Below are positions 43,169 through 56,051 of a DNA stretch of 64,000 nucleotides, in pieces. Both the position numbers and the translations under genes were made by a program. The DNA comes from Prunus persica (lineage: Eukaryota > Streptophyta > Magnoliopsida > Rosales > Rosaceae), in contig NC_034009.1 of assembly GCF_000346465.2 (NCBI RefSeq), positions 4,204,158 through 4,268,157 on the forward strand, given 5' to 3'. Positions within the stretch are counted from its first letter, which is position 1; each line of letters begins with the position of its first letter. The notes under the pieces were generated by a model, which did not search any database, was not told the DNA's origin, and saw nothing but the letters and a program-made list of their open reading frames with translations.

Positions 43169-46100
43169 CTAATCAGTACCAGCCAGGCCAATTAGTTGAG
43201 CAACTTCATCTTCAAGGCGAGAAAAGTTAGACAAGAACTTTTTATGAAGTTCATCCGAGCCGGATTGAATTTGCTGCCACTGAGAAATACCATCAACAAT
43301 GACCTTCATACCACTCTCTACCAATTCCATTCCCTTCCTAATTCCATCCGGAAGTTTCCTTTTCTTATTGGTTTGCTTTCCACCATTAATCTCCCCCGTT
43401 TGCTTTTTGCAGTCGATTTCCATGTTTTCACATTCCGTAGTCTCTGGAATGACATTTGATTTCTTTTGAAACATTTTTTTCAGAGTTAGGCCCTCCCTCA
43501 CAAGCAGACCAAGCTGGTCAGAGCTAGGCGTCATTGCAAGAAGCGCTGTTTCCTTCTCAAGAAATATCTTAAACTGAGACATGAATCTCTCCACGCTTGC
43601 CTCATTTGCAGATACTAAATCGTATGAAAGCGCTGCATCTTGCGGAACAAATCTCCAAAGTTCATTGCAACATGTCCGAGCAGAAAAATATCCAAATGCT
43701 GCAATGGCCAAATGAATAAATGCCCAATGCCGTTCTCTCAACAACATGTGATACAACTCCCACAGAGCAGAGGTCTTGGCACTTTGATTAGTTTCATTGA
43801 TTTCCATATGAGCAAGGCCTGCCATGAAAAGAGCCAGATTTGGTTTGCATTCATACAATTGGGTATCAGAAGCTGCAGGTCCTGAGATAAACAGGTTTTC
43901 GAGCTCAAAGATTACTTTCTCCATTTCGTCAGAAGCATATAAATGGTTCATTTTTGAGATGATCCCCAATGTTTCACTCAAAAGTTTGGAGTAGTGCTCC
44001 TTCATTAATTTATCTGAGGAAACTCTGTAGTTATGAATGATAGCAACTAAAAACTTCAGGGTCTTCACATCGATATCAGATATGCTGATCGGGCTTCAAG
44101 AGAGAAAAACACACTTCATTAAATATAGTGGTTAATAGATTCCATGATGAAAGGTGGAGAAGAAAGTGCAAGAAAAAGATTTAACAGTGGTTTTGGAAAT
44201 GGATGAAGAGGAATTTATGGCATCATGAAAAGAATACAGAAGAAAGTAATTATGAATAGAGTACTGTTAAACTGAAATTCCTCAAGAAACAATGGATAGG
44301 CTAAAGAATATTATATCACAATGAAATAATACTGGTTGTGCAGCATATTGTTTGTGAAGTTTGTTTAACCCTAGTAAGTCACAGTTCTCAAAAAAATATT
44401 AAATAAATAAACTTGTATGGTTGAATGATCATTTAGACTATAACAGTTTACTACCAAGTAACATGCATAAAGGTTTCTAGTTACTTACAGAGACTGCAAA
44501 GAAGCAGACAAAGCAAAGACTGGGACCCCAAAAGCACCGGAATGGAAAGATCTCATCGACTTGTCATCAAAATTTTCTACGAAGACATAGTAATCAGTAA
44601 TGATTCTATGAGTTGCTATACTTTTCATCTTGTCTGAGAGTAAATTTAATGGAAAGCCTTCCATGAACAAGGCCAAACGCATAACTGACGATAATTGAGC
44701 TCCATCATCACTAACAATGGACTTGTAAACCTGGTCTACCATAGCTTGTGCACCAAAAGTAAGAAGCATGCTGATTGATCTTGCCAATTTTCTCAGAGCA
44801 GAACCAGGTACAAGAACTGATTCAGCAGATGCCACAAACTTTAATAATGAGCAGAGTTTACCAATAATGCCACTCGCCATCCCTGGCTCAGCATAACGCA
44901 GCATAAAGCACCAAAGTTCCATCACAATTTCCCAGCAAAGAAAGTGAGGATGAAATATATTCTCAAGAAGGAAAGACTCCAACTCACTCCAAGCAGGACT
45001 AGGAGAGACCACAAGCATGAAGATTTCCAATGCATTCAAAAGAAAAGAAAACATAGGCTGCCAGACAACTTCCACAGTTTCTCCAGACCCGTATAACCCA
45101 GGAACTTGCAAAAGCAAAATGGAAGCATATACATCTTCATCAATTAATATATCCAAGAACCAACCAAGTTTTCTGGTAATACCAAGTTTTACATCTTCTT
45201 CAAGATCAACAGAAAATTTCAAAAAACCAAGAAACAATGAAACACGACCAAGCAACAAGGCTTTTTCTCCAGGAAATGCTTCCCCACATAAAGAAAAGAT
45301 TTCATCCAATGAACTTATCTTGTTAAATTTACTCAGATCTTCAGAAACAGTATCTCTGTAGCTTCCTTTACTGAACAGAGAGTCTAGAATCTCACCCTTG
45401 AACTCCTGCTTCATTTGAGATGAATTCAGTAAAGAAATGAGTAAATCCAAGGATGCTTTCTCCAAGAGTTCGGTGAAGACATCAGCGGCAGTTTTTAAGA
45501 GCTTTTCATTGCTCAATAAAATTTTAAAGGTTGAGATCATTAGGATGCAATTTGTTATCTCCCCTTGTACCAGATATGCTTGACATGGATACAGGGAAGA
45601 TATTTTTATTGCATTAATCAGATAAAACTTGACTGGAAGAAATGTCTTTCTAGCTTCTGTCACAGAAATGGTTTCCTTCAGAGACGATGACCAAGCCTCA
45701 GCTGCACATCTTAACGATTCATTGACCAATGAGATCAGATTTGAAATTATATCTGCTACATTCACCTTTGTTGCAAGTACCCCCTCACCAAGCTGAAGCA
45801 AAGTAACTACACCTTTCCACGAAAAATTAAGAACCTTTACCAGACTGCCCCCATTCTTAGCAGCAACAATGCCTATCTCACACAATTTTTCTATTGTATA
45901 CTTCGTTACATTAATAACATGATTCATATTACTGAAACCTTCAACACCCATTCCAGTTTTGTCCCCTGCAAGTTTTTCATCCCAGGACTCCCAATTTACA
46001 GCTCGTGCGTATGCTCCACATAGTCTTATTACAGCATCAATGACCCCCAGTGTGACCTTTACTACTGATTCAAAGCACTGAATTCTCTGCATTTAGGTTG

Positions 46101-48781
46101 TGCCGTCTCATGTGAGATGTGATCGGTATTCTAAATATATAATAATTAGTGTTCACAAATGGCAAATTGACCAATTGATCAACAAGTGTTCATTTAAATA
46201 AAACGGAATATTTTAAAGTTCAATAAAAACATAAATATATACTGGACCATCATGTAACACATATCTCAAAAGTGGCCTATGTATATTTATTTATGCAATC
46301 CATCACAGGTATATTTTAGCCTAACTCGTAAGAAATAAGATTTAAATCAACACTCAAGCTTGGCTCATTCAAATAAACAAGAGTCTCAATACCCAATCAA
46401 AATCCCCTGGCATTTCATTGGAACCTTAATGTTAATGTAAGTTTTTTCCTTTGTTAAACATCAGAAATTCATAAGCCCTGACTCACCAAGTATTTAGCAG
46501 TACTAGATTTAGCAAAGCATTTCTTAAACTATTACTAAAATGCATTTCGAAAAGAAAATATTTGATAAGTAATATCTATTTCAAAAATATAGAAAAGAAA
46601 AAAGTGAAGACATTCTTTTCATTAACAGTTCAGTGGCGTCCCAAAGTTTGTGACCTCTTTCAATATGAATTACTACATAACATATAAGATCCAGAAGATA
46701 ACCAAAGTACTTTTATTAGAATAAATGATCCATAAATAATATCACAGGAAACACAATGCAATAAGTACCTTAATCCCTGATATTGAATCTTTGATCAAGT
46801 TTAACTGTTCCACGAAGAATTTCTCAACAATATCCAATGACAGCTTGTCAACAGAAACAGGGAATCTTTCCAAAAATGAAAAACTAGCACCAGAAAAGCT
46901 CAGCAGATTCAGAAGCAGCTGCAAAATGAAGTACATAGTGTCAATGAAAACTGTATTCTACAAGACAGCTAGTTCACGATGCAGCAGACAGATGATGGAA
47001 GCAGCTCATGCATATGCTACTTTTTTTATTGAGTATGTATTAACATCTGGCATGGAATGTTATCCAAAATACCAGCAACTAAAGGACTGAAACGTTACAA
47101 ATGTCCTACATGTCAAAGGACTTCAGAAGAAAATCCCTCAAAGAAATAAACAGCAAGCAGACCCTCCAATAGAAGGTATAACTTGGTTCAAGAACAAAAT
47201 ACAAGCTGACGGGAACAACATTTAATAGATCTACTTGCACACTTTCCAAAAAAAAACAATTCAATCATTTTAAACTGGAGAATCTCCAAGTTAAGAAATC
47301 TGTCGTGTTAGCATTCAGGTTAAGACAAAGGATGCTTTATATAAAAGCAACATTTCTTTCTGTAAGCAAATAAGAAGACTGACAGTGTGCACTAACATCT
47401 ACCTCAAAGAACACGTTGGCATGCTCTTCTTCTTGAGACTCCTCAGTCGACATAAGAGTCATTTTTAGGTGTTTACCACACCATATGCTGGCCTGACGGG
47501 TAAATCATGCTCAAGATATTAGACACCACAGGTTCCAATGAAGACTAAAAACTTAGTATACTTGCTCTTAATCCAAGCACCCTGCCAGAAAAGACATATT
47601 ACCTTGGTCCCAAGGGCAAGGAAATGTGCTAGACAGTTGGATATATCAGATTCTAGGTATTTTGCAGCCACCTGTAATATAGCCCCATTTAACATGCACT
47701 GGCTTATATCCAAGCAAGTATAGTCCTCCCAAAATGTCTAGTTTGTTGTTAAGAACAAAACCATTAACAGATGATTGCTTAGCAAACAGTTCATGAGAGG
47801 ATTGCATACCGAATTATGACCATTTGCAAAAGAATATAATGGTGGGCTGGTTGGCCATGAAAGCTTTCCTATGCATGTAAATTTGAAAACACATATTTCT
47901 AAGAAACTTTATGGCCTACAACATTGCATCAAAAGAAACACAAAGGTCATCATAAGAGCACTGAGAAAACAAAAAGTAATTGATCCAGTGGCAAACCTTT
48001 TCACATCAACACTTGACAAGAAGCCAAAAAATGGGGTTATCTTCCATTTTATTACTGCGCACAACTTTTATGAACGAGAGATTGAACAAATATTATAATA
48101 GAACGTTGAAACGACATTATTGAAATAATCCTTAATTTCTCACTGAAATTGGGGAAACACGTGACTATGCAGTGTTCCTGAAAGCTGAAAGGCAAGGGAT
48201 GTATAAAACAAAAATAAGTGCATTTCAAATTTTCATAATTTGCTAAACACTGAACAGATTAGAAATCATAAGTTTAATGGAATAAATTATTAAGAAAAAA
48301 CTCAATAGCATTGAATTGGATACTGTGAGAGATTCCGCAAGGGAAGCCAATTCAGATTTCTCTGTTATTTTAAAATCCCCAAGCTTCGTAAGTAGTTCAA
48401 TACGATTCTCCACGACCTGCATAACACAGAAGTCCAGGCCGTGGTTAAATAAAAATCAATAAACGTGAATTAAAATGAAAAATGAAATATCGAAGAAAAT
48501 GCCACTTCCATCAAATTTGCGATGAAGTTCAAGTTTTGATTAAAATGAAATTCAAATTTTGTACAAGCTAACGAAGCCTAGCTGAGAAATGCAGAGCTAA
48601 AAGCTGAGAGTGAGAGAAACTAGAGCGAAATAGAAAGATAAGAATGAATGGACTGAAAACCCTAAGATTCAAATTGAAATTTTTGCAAAATTGGAAATGG
48701 AAAACTGAAATTACATACATCTGAGCATCTAATGGCGTCTTTTATACTCTGCAATTCGCTGCTTGAGCTCCCTCCCTCCAT
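43169..48781 (-). CDS. FLIP: FLIP-like protein (C1orf112/FIRRM family), seven exons, intact
   Basis: Minus-strand exons: 48,781-48,719, 48,416-48,324, 47,737-47,603, 47,492-47,403, 46,918-46,769, 46,086-44,489 and 44,093-43,169. All have GT-AG borders and phases that join cleanly, giving 1017 residues with no stop. The protein starts MEGGSSSSELQSIKDAIRCSD. It is largely helical and Leu-rich (DISQCMLNGAILQVAAKYLE, QLNLIKDSISGIK, VKVTLGVIDAVIRLCG). A basic stretch KKRKLPDGIRKG lies near the C-terminus. From memory of the plant family I assign it to FLIP, the FIGL1 partner that limits RAD51/DMC1-dependent crossovers (human C1orf112/FIRRM). No catalytic motif is expected. A CT tract lies in the 5' UTR (48,812-48,845), and no TATA box is obvious, which suits a housekeeping or meiotic gene. 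The structure is certain; the name is less so. Confidence 0.78.
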
Positions 48782-48805
48782 TTCTTTCTCTTTCTCTCAA
48801 CACAG

Positions 48806-48810
48806 CTTCA

Positions 48811-48846
<36 letters not shown>
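48806..48846. repeat. (CT)n tract in FLIP-like 5' leader
   Basis: CTCTCTCTTTCTCTC... on the plus strand, read as GA repeats in the transcript 25-65 bp upstream of the ATG at 48,781. Confidence 0.85.
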
Positions 48847-48849
48847 TCT

Positions 48850-49740
48850 GGTCGATTTGGTTTCCCGCCTTTTCAAAAAGAAGAGGCAAATTTATAATTA
48901 AACTTCATTGAACAGAAAACCATATTTATAGTTTCGCCCCTATAAGAGGTTTAAATTCTCAACTTGGCCCTTTTTGTTTTTACCATTTGTGAACTTGGAC
49001 GTTTTGGTGAATGGACCAAAGCTAAAGAATTGGGCTTGGCTATGGACTTTATTCAAAAAATATATATAAATAATAATAATAAGTCAAAATTGGGAAGTTT
49101 GGACAGAATACAGGAGCTGAGTGTGAAGATAATATTGTTGGGTGTGGATAGTAAAGTCTTAACCTCGAGTGTGACGATAATGATTGTTGGGTGTTCATGT
49201 TGTTGTGACCAGTATTATGGTATATGTCAATGCCCAATACATGGATTATATAGCATTGTAATATAGTCACGTGATATATATGAATGACATAGTCGATTTT
49301 CCACTCTTAAAGAATAGTAGCAATAAATATCCACTTATATTATAACACGTTGACAAGTTATATCACATGACCGTATTACAATGCTACACTATAATTACTC
49401 ATACATAAAACATGGTGTGAGTCAGAATAATTTTAATCATCAATTGATAGTTGTGGGGATTTGTTAACAATTTTCAACATTACCAATTAAGTTGGTACCA
49501 ATTTCAATAAAGTGAAAACTGAGTGTCATTAGATCAAATGATGGTTAACATACAAACCCTTTAATTAGCAAATAAAACTTCAATACATGAAGTACTACTT
49601 CACTTAGAAAAGTGACAGAGTGATTACTAGTTTATTCACTCTGTTGTAGGAGAAGCGCTCCTTCTAGCTGGCTAGAAAGAGCAACACAACACAAGACTTT
49701 CAAGTAGAATTGTAGGAGGAAACACACGCAGCTTATGTAT
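48850..49740. other. Intergenic, no gene recognised
   Basis: AT-rich. An imperfect inverted pair, TATGACATAGT/ATATATGAATGACAT and TATCACATGACCGTATTACAATGCTACA (49,250-49,395), may be MITE remains. No supported ORF. Confidence 0.4.
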
Positions 49741-49755
49741 ATTAATTGCTCTAAA

Positions 49756-50166
49756 TTAATGGTAGCCTGGGGAACTCTTCCTATCTAATTTCCCAGGCAT
49801 GCCTACACCTCCAGAGCCATCAAATCCTCCAGTGCCAACACCACCACCTCCAAAGCCAGTTCCACCTCCGAAGCCAGAACCACTACCACCACCGCTGCCA
49901 CCTCCACCACCTCCCCCTCCGCCTCCTCCACCGCCACCACTTCCACGGCCATACCCACTCCCTGAACCAAACCCTGACCCTGCACTACCCGGACCGGAAC
50001 TGCTGCCACCGCCACCACCCTCGCCTCCTCCTCCGCCCCCAATTCTACTGCTGATGGACGGAGATAGTGTGGGAGCCAGTCTCTTAGAAAACGGTGGAGG
50101 GCTTACAGAGTGGACTAAGCTTATGAAAAGGAAAAAGGCTGCGTAAATCAGTAGTGTCCGAGCCAT
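49756..50166 (-). CDS. Secreted glycine-rich protein 1
   Basis: 136 residues. Signal peptide MARTLLIYAAFFLFISLVHS is followed by a short Pro/Ser linker (SPPPFSKRLAPTLSPS), then about 75 residues rich in Gly with Ser (GSGSGYGRGSGGGG) and a tail ending DRKSSPGYH. This is the layout of plant cell-wall glycine-rich proteins, which are structural and not enzymes. A TATA box on the minus strand (CCTATATAAAC, about 50,229-50,238) lies about 65 bp upstream of the ATG. The antisense proline-rich ORF is a mirror artefact. Confidence 0.8.
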   Translation of the reverse strand: MARTLLIYAAFFLFISLVHSVSPPPFSKRLAPTLSPSISSRIGGGGGGEGGGGGSSSGPGSAGSGFGSGSGYGRGSGGGGGGGGGGGGGGSGGGSGSGFGGGTGFGGGGVGTGGFDGSGGVGMPGKLDRKSSPGYH

Positions 50167-50239
50167 GTTTAATTAAACACTTTATGATACTTTCACATTT
50201 GTGCATGGTTTGCATAGTATGATCTGTTTATATAGGGCA

Positions 50240-51160
50240 AGGAGAGGAGCCAACTCACGAGATAGGTAAAGTACTATCGCACCCAAGTCTACCAAGATGA
50301 CGCATATTTCAATATGGGAACTCCAAGTTTTGTTTCCTTCCAACTTTTAGATTTAACAAATGAAACCGGGCATGTAGCAACGTGACACCTATGTTTTGAA
50401 TTTCGGAGGTGGCATGCGTTACAATCAAAGGCTGCCAATAGCCATGATTTGCTTTCATGGCTAATGCCATGCCATATTGCAGGAAATCTGCGCATAGGAC
50501 GTTACAACTTACAAGAGCATTGTCTTCTTTCCTGCAAAAAGAACATTCAAGGGGAGTATAGGTACTTGGATATTGATCAAAGAAGAAACAGGGGGTTTTG
50601 ATTTTCTTAACCGAAAGATTTTAAAAAGATACCATCTTTCTTCGATTTCTCCATATTTTCTGCAATCAGTAAGCAAGTTTGGGGTTAAAGCTAGATAACT
50701 GATACTTACTTGGGTAAGAAAAATGCTCCCTAATAACAAGCCAATCGTCACTGTAGCATATGGCATGGCATCACCAAACTCGTAAAGTACGCCATGCTAC
50801 ATATGTATGTGGTGTTGAGAGTGCCGCACATTGGAAGATGGAAGGATCTTGAGTTTCTCTACCTATTGCCAATATTATTTTGGATTGGATGCTCACATGT
50901 TAATGTATGGTCTGAGAGCAAGCTCATCTGCAATAAGTTATACATGAGTAGCTTTGATCTTTAACTTTTGAATATAGATGTGTTTCATTTTCTCGTCCCC
51001 AACTTTACAATTCTAGTTTCTTCCTGGATAATTCCAATATTTGGCACTTTCCGTGGGTACAACATCAACAAAATTCTCAATGCTAGCAGTTTAAGTTTAC
51101 TGTTTCAAGGACAAAGAGACAAGTCTTTCTTTGTATGTTTGCTAAGAAAAAGGAAAATTG
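50240..51160. other. Intergenic, no gene recognised
   Basis: No repeat ends or coding signatures are seen; short ORFs at 50,289, 50,509 and 50,968 lack any recognised feature. Confidence 0.4.
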
Positions 51161-51247
51161 GGGTATATTCAATTAGGATTCTAGAGCATTTTTAAAAGAT
51201 TTTTTTGAAGTGCCAGATTTCATGGAACTTTTAGATTTCGAATAAAC

Positions 51248-51573
51248 TGTTAGAGTTTTGTGAAGAATAGTGGAGAGATAAAAGACAATACACAAAGAAT
51301 CGAATCAACAGAAGCTCTGCATCCCAATGCTCTAATCAAAATGAGAAGACTCTGTGTGTGCTATATTTTCGTTAGAAAGACCAGCTGGATACAATTACAT
51401 GCTTTGTATCACAGCCCTTCATCTAAAATTGCTTTCTAAAAACATTACATGTGGCTTGTACAGCCTTTCACTACTCAAGCCTAACACCTATCATTTTAGT
51501 GACTAAGTGAATACACCATTAGCTAAATAGGCTTAGTTACATTTTCTATCAGCTCACTACTTATATTTCAACA
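51248..51573 (-). mobile_element. Candidate solo LTR inside the Harbinger element
   Basis: 326 bp starting TGTTAGAGTTTTG and ending ATATTTCAACA on the plus strand. The interior (CTCTGTGTGTGCTA, polyA-like AT text) suits a Copia LTR. Flanks TAAAC and CTTCA do not match, so no target duplication supports it. Confidence 0.45.
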
Positions 51574-52070
51574 CTTCAGAAGAGTTCTATATAATTTTAT
51601 TATAAACTTCTTTAAAATTTGTATTATTTTTATTCCAGACTTCCATAATTTCTTTAACATATTTCTTTAAAGAAGAATGCTAACTTTGGCATCCTTACCC
51701 AGACAATCAAAAAACCACTCAGGCCCAACGCAATCCCATACATGATCTCCTCTTATTCTTCAGACATATATGATGCATGGGCTGCATGGTTGCATTTATC
51801 AAAAGGTCTCAATGCACTTTCAAAATTCTCTATTATTCCTAAGCATGAATTATTGGTTACCCGAACACATCTTTTCCTTGAACAACATAAAACAACATTA
51901 AAAAAAAAAGTTATTTCGACGAAAAGCAAAATTCAAAAGATTGAAAGAAAAGTTTAAGGAAAATATTCAACATTCATTCATTATCTTTGATTCTCAATGT
52001 TGTCATTGTGCCAGATATCTCTCCACATATTCAAAGCTATACCAACTCTCCTATCATTAACATTATACTA

Positions 52071-52480
52071 TTATTGTTCTTGTGTCTGAAAAACTAGTGC
52101 AGGATCCCCTTCAGTAACCCATAACGATGAATATGAAGAAGATTCGTTCTCCAATTCATCAGGAAATTCGTCGGATCTACACTCTTTTCGAAGAAAGTTG
52201 TGTAGTCCTACACAAGCTAACATTAGTTCTGTTTGTGTCGTATATGCAAATGGAGGTGCGAACTTGAAAATTGTGAATCGTGATTTAAATATACCAAATA
52301 TCCTCTCAATGACATTCCTTAAGGACACATGACGAAGATTGAAAAACTCAACTTCATTTGTAGGTTCACGACCTTGATCACCAAACTCTTGGAGATGATA
52401 TCAAACACCTCGAAATGGAGCCAAAAATTGGCGTCAGTTTGGAAATCCACAATCCACTAAGAAAAATTTACCTGATAATA
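52071..52480 (-). pseudogene. Harbinger transposase C-terminal fragment
   Basis: The frame reads KFFLVDCGFPN (stop) RQFLAPFRGV (stop) YHLQEFGDQGREPTNEVEFFNLRH and then SLRNVIERIFGIFKSRFTIFKFAPPF...LACVGLHNFLRKECRSDEFPDE. This is the end of the HARBI1-like DDE nuclease, including the ERIFG block. Two in-frame stops and the absent N-terminal D residues make it dead. Confidence 0.85.
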
Positions 52481-52544
52481 GATTACACATATTTTGGTAT
52501 CCAATGTACGCCCAAATGTAAACTATAAATTAAAAAATTAAAAA

Positions 52545-52778
52545 TTAAAAAAATACCTTGTGGCACCTACATTTTTCATTAATCTTGGGGAGTATTTCGG
52601 ATTCTACAGTTGCCTTGCTTAGCATACCATTAACATCACGCCATCTGCGAGATGCAGTATCAAACCATGAGGTGCAACAACATATTATGCTCTTTTCCAC
52701 ACTCCAAGCATTTCTCCTCCCCTTGCCGTAATATGGAATGGTGGTTGGGACGGGGTCGACCTCACTAAGAAAGACCAA
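52545..52778 (-). pseudogene. Possible Harbinger-associated ORF remnant
   Basis: A 77-codon frame with RRNAWSVEKSIICCCTSWFD and RRWRDVNGMLSKATVESEIL. The W-SVE...W spacing vaguely recalls the Myb/SANT protein that accompanies Harbinger transposases, but the match is weak. Confidence 0.25.
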
Positions 52779-52810
52779 AAGATACCTAAGACAGACGAGA
52801 AGATACCTAA

Positions 52811-52975
<165 letters not shown>

Positions 52976-54039
52976 TGCAATTATGAATTTTATCATATCA
53001 ATTACAAATAAAGCATAAAAAATATTTTAAAACCCACAAAATACTACAGACGTTGAAAGATAATTATCAAAATAATGCTACAAGGTTGGATGTTCTTATC
53101 AAGATAATTATCCAAACAATGTTCCCTATAGAATTAAAAGGGTAGCTACAGCTTCCAACTAAACATGGATGCTGCCATTCATAAGAATTATTCTCTCTGC
53201 TCATTTGATTCAAAGTTAATTTCAAACTAGTTTGTCTAAGTGGTCATATTAAGCATACGATATAACTTTAATTATTTATTATTTGTACAAATTCATTTTT
53301 CAAGTTGTTCATCGAGTGTTTGGTCATTCAACAAATCAGAGTTTGAACTAAACTGCATAATAAAGTTGAAACATGCAATCAAGAGAAGTGGAATTTGAAA
53401 CATGCATCGATTCAGCAACACTTCTTTCATATATTTTTATTGTTATTATATAAAGTTGTATATAGATAATTGAGAAGAAAAATAAGGATAAACCTTAACT
53501 CCAAGCTAAACCCTAATAATAAGTAAAACCTGTAACCTCAAAATATACCCTAATAAGAAGAAAAACACAATGAAGAAAAATTATGGGAAAAAAAAAAATC
53601 CAATAAGGTATTGATCAAAGAAAAAATAGGGAGCGTAAGTTCACAGATGGAGGAAGGTTGTTTGTCTTCTACAAAGAGAAAAGGTAGGATGTATGCAGAG
53701 AGAAAAACTAGCATATGATGAAATCTTTTGGAGGGATGTTGGATTTATTATGGTCTTTGTTATTTATACCTTAAAACCTACCAAAATTTATCACTCAATG
53801 AAATCATTCCAAATATATGACTATTTTTTTAATACACCTAGATTTTATTCTACTTTTTTATAATCCTAATTGAATACACCCATATTTGTATGAACTTTTT
53901 AAAATTTCATACAAGTTTGAATTGAATACACCCAAACTTGTATAAACTCTTTTAAAATTCGTATAAATCCAAATTAAATCCACCTAAATTTTTAAATCTT
54001 TTTAAATACTCAAGAATCCTAATTGAATACAGTCATCAA

Positions 54040-54520
54040 AGTTTACTAGCTATGTGCTTGGTTGTTATTATCTGTTAACATATTTTGTTTAAAAACCTGA
54101 ATATATTGAAATTCGAGGAGAGTAAGCATAGTAAAGAGTTTGTATGAAAGGTCCAAATTAATAATAATCAATGCATAGTAAAGAGTCTGTTTCCTCTCCA
54201 TGTAGTTCAATAGAAATCCAAAACTTTTTTCGTCTTGATAAAATTCAAAAGTACATTATAAGGTACCAATAGAATTCTAATGGACCAACATGTAGGGCTA
54301 TTCCACATTGGAACAGTAAATTTTCTGGTCTGATTTCCATCAGATTCACGGACGGGAGGACCCTGTCCATGCATAAATTAATGTCTGTCTACAATTATGA
54401 TGAAGTCAGTGCTGAGACTGCTCACGACAGAGTTACAGGTTCACATGGGGCTATGCATGCAACACATTTGCTTGCATTTCATTGAAATACAACTGCTCCA
54501 AGTCTGTCTTCTAGCAAAAG
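54040..54520. other. Promoter-side intergenic DNA of glycine-rich protein 2
   Basis: No repeat recognised. An in-frame ATG at 54,397 would add 66 residues ahead of the signal peptide and lies upstream of the TATA box, so it is not used as start. Confidence 0.45.
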
Positions 54521-54524
54521 TGCT

Positions 54525-54531
54525 CTATAAA
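54525..54531 (+). promoter_or_regulatory. TATA box of glycine-rich protein 2
   Basis: GCTCTATAAAAATGG, 70 bp before the ATG at 54,595. Confidence 0.6.
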
Positions 54532-54594
54532 AATGGATTAGGTTTCCAAAGTAAAACAAATATATGTAAGTTTAGCTTTCTAAGAGCATCAAAC

Positions 54595-55056
54595 ATGAAG
54601 GAATTATTTTTCATGTTTCATGTGCTCCTTGTGTCGTCTATATTATCGTATAAAAGTAGTGGCCTCATGCCCAAGATTAGAGATAATATGTTGAATGAGA
54701 GTAAAATTAATTGTAGGCCGGGAGAGAGCAATGGCGCTGGAGTTGGGAGTGGAAATAGACTTCAATATGACAGTAAGTGTAACGCTGATGGTACTGAAAA
54801 TGATTGCTGTGGCTGTGGAGATGGGAATGGTGGGGGAGGCTTGGGAGGTGGTGGTAGTAGTAATTTTGGCGGTGGACGTGGTGGTGGAGGTGGTGTAGGG
54901 GGCGGAGGAGGTGGTGGCGGCGGTGGAGGGGATGCAGGGGGATCTGGCGGAGGTTTTGGCTTTGGGAACAATAATGAAAATAATGGAGGTGGTGGCGGAG
55001 GCGGTGGGGGTGGCGGTGGTGGTGGTGGAGGAGGTGGAGGGGGTGGGGTTGGCTAA
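54595..55056 (+). CDS. Secreted glycine-rich protein 2
   Basis: 153 residues from the Met at 54,595 (MKELFFMFHVLLVSSILSY, a signal peptide). A middle part of about 65 residues carries cysteines (INCRPGESN, SKCNADGTENDCCGCGDG), then a Gly-rich tail with GGGG runs broken by NNNENN. The Cys-rich segment distinguishes it from its two neighbours and could form disulphides or bind metal. Probable cell-wall or extracellular protein. The poly-Gly codons form a GGT/GGA minisatellite, so length is likely to vary between alleles. Confidence 0.75.
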   Translation: MKELFFMFHVLLVSSILSYKSSGLMPKIRDNMLNESKINCRPGESNGAGVGSGNRLQYDSKCNADGTENDCCGCGDGNGGGGLGGGGSSNFGGGRGGGGGVGGGGGGGGGGGDAGGSGGGFGFGNNNENNGGGGGGGGGGGGGGGGGGGGGVG

Positions 55057-55059
55057 AGG

Positions 55060-56045
55060 AAGAGCGTCATGGATTTCCACAAAAGCTTGTAATTCAGTTC
55101 AGAATTGTGGCATGTTTCTAGGATGCATTAGCCCAAAATAAAGATTTTGAATTTTCAGATGTATTTTGTGAATTGATTTGCTGGACATGGTGACTCTTAT
55201 GTTTATTATTTCATATCTGACATTGTAATATTTTTTATTTTTTTATTTTTTATCATTCATAATAAGATCAGCCAATTTACTATATGTCAGATATGAACTG
55301 GCCTGACATTAATTTAAGAACAAACATACACTGTCGCGGGCAAGAACAAGCCGTACAGATGTTCACCATGCAAAACGGAAGTTTAGTATCGATCACATAA
55401 CTATGGACTTTTATATATTTCAAATTTCATTCTTTCTATTACGATAATTAATTGGCTTTTTTTCTTCCAAATTAGAAAGGAAAGGATGAAAATTCACGCA
55501 CACAAGTACTATGAAAAGAATCTTGAACCTATGAATTATGGAAGGAAGCTTGAACCTTAAACCACTTGGTAGCACACTAAAAACCTAAATTATAATCCGA
55601 CTAACACCCCATTAGTGATAGTCAAATGCCATTTAACTCGTAGTAGGAAAATCATAAAGTTTATCGTTTTTGAAGTTTAACGAAACATTGTTTTTGTGTT
55701 GATAATATTATGCTTGGTAACAATCAAAATTATATTGTTTCAAGAGATATATAGAACGCTGCATGTAAGGGATTAACGTAATAAATCAATTCATCATGAC
55801 TAGTAATTTCAAAGACAATGAAGGCTAACTCCATTCAATTCAAACATAATTAGAAAACAATGGAAAATGATACAAACCATTGGATGCATGCCTCAAAGAG
55901 ACAACCCAACAATTACAACTAGAGACCGAATATAATAAAGTCGAAAAAAACAAGGACAAACCCCTAATAGGCCTAATTAACAAAAGACCATTCTACTAAT
56001 CAGATAGCTAGCCATGCATGCAAAGCAATGAAATATTTAGAAAAA
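55060..56045. other. Intergenic, no gene recognised
   Basis: A short inverted pair, GACATTGTAATATTTTTTATT / TATATGTCAGATATG (55,215-55,310), is the only structure. AT-rich with no supported ORF. Confidence 0.4.
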
Positions 56046-56051
56046 AAGTGA

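Noticed and set aside
49799..50146. Proline-rich 115-codon ORF on the plus strand
   Set aside because: It is the mirror of glycine codons (GGN read as NCC) of the minus-strand glycine-rich gene, which has the signal peptide and TATA box.
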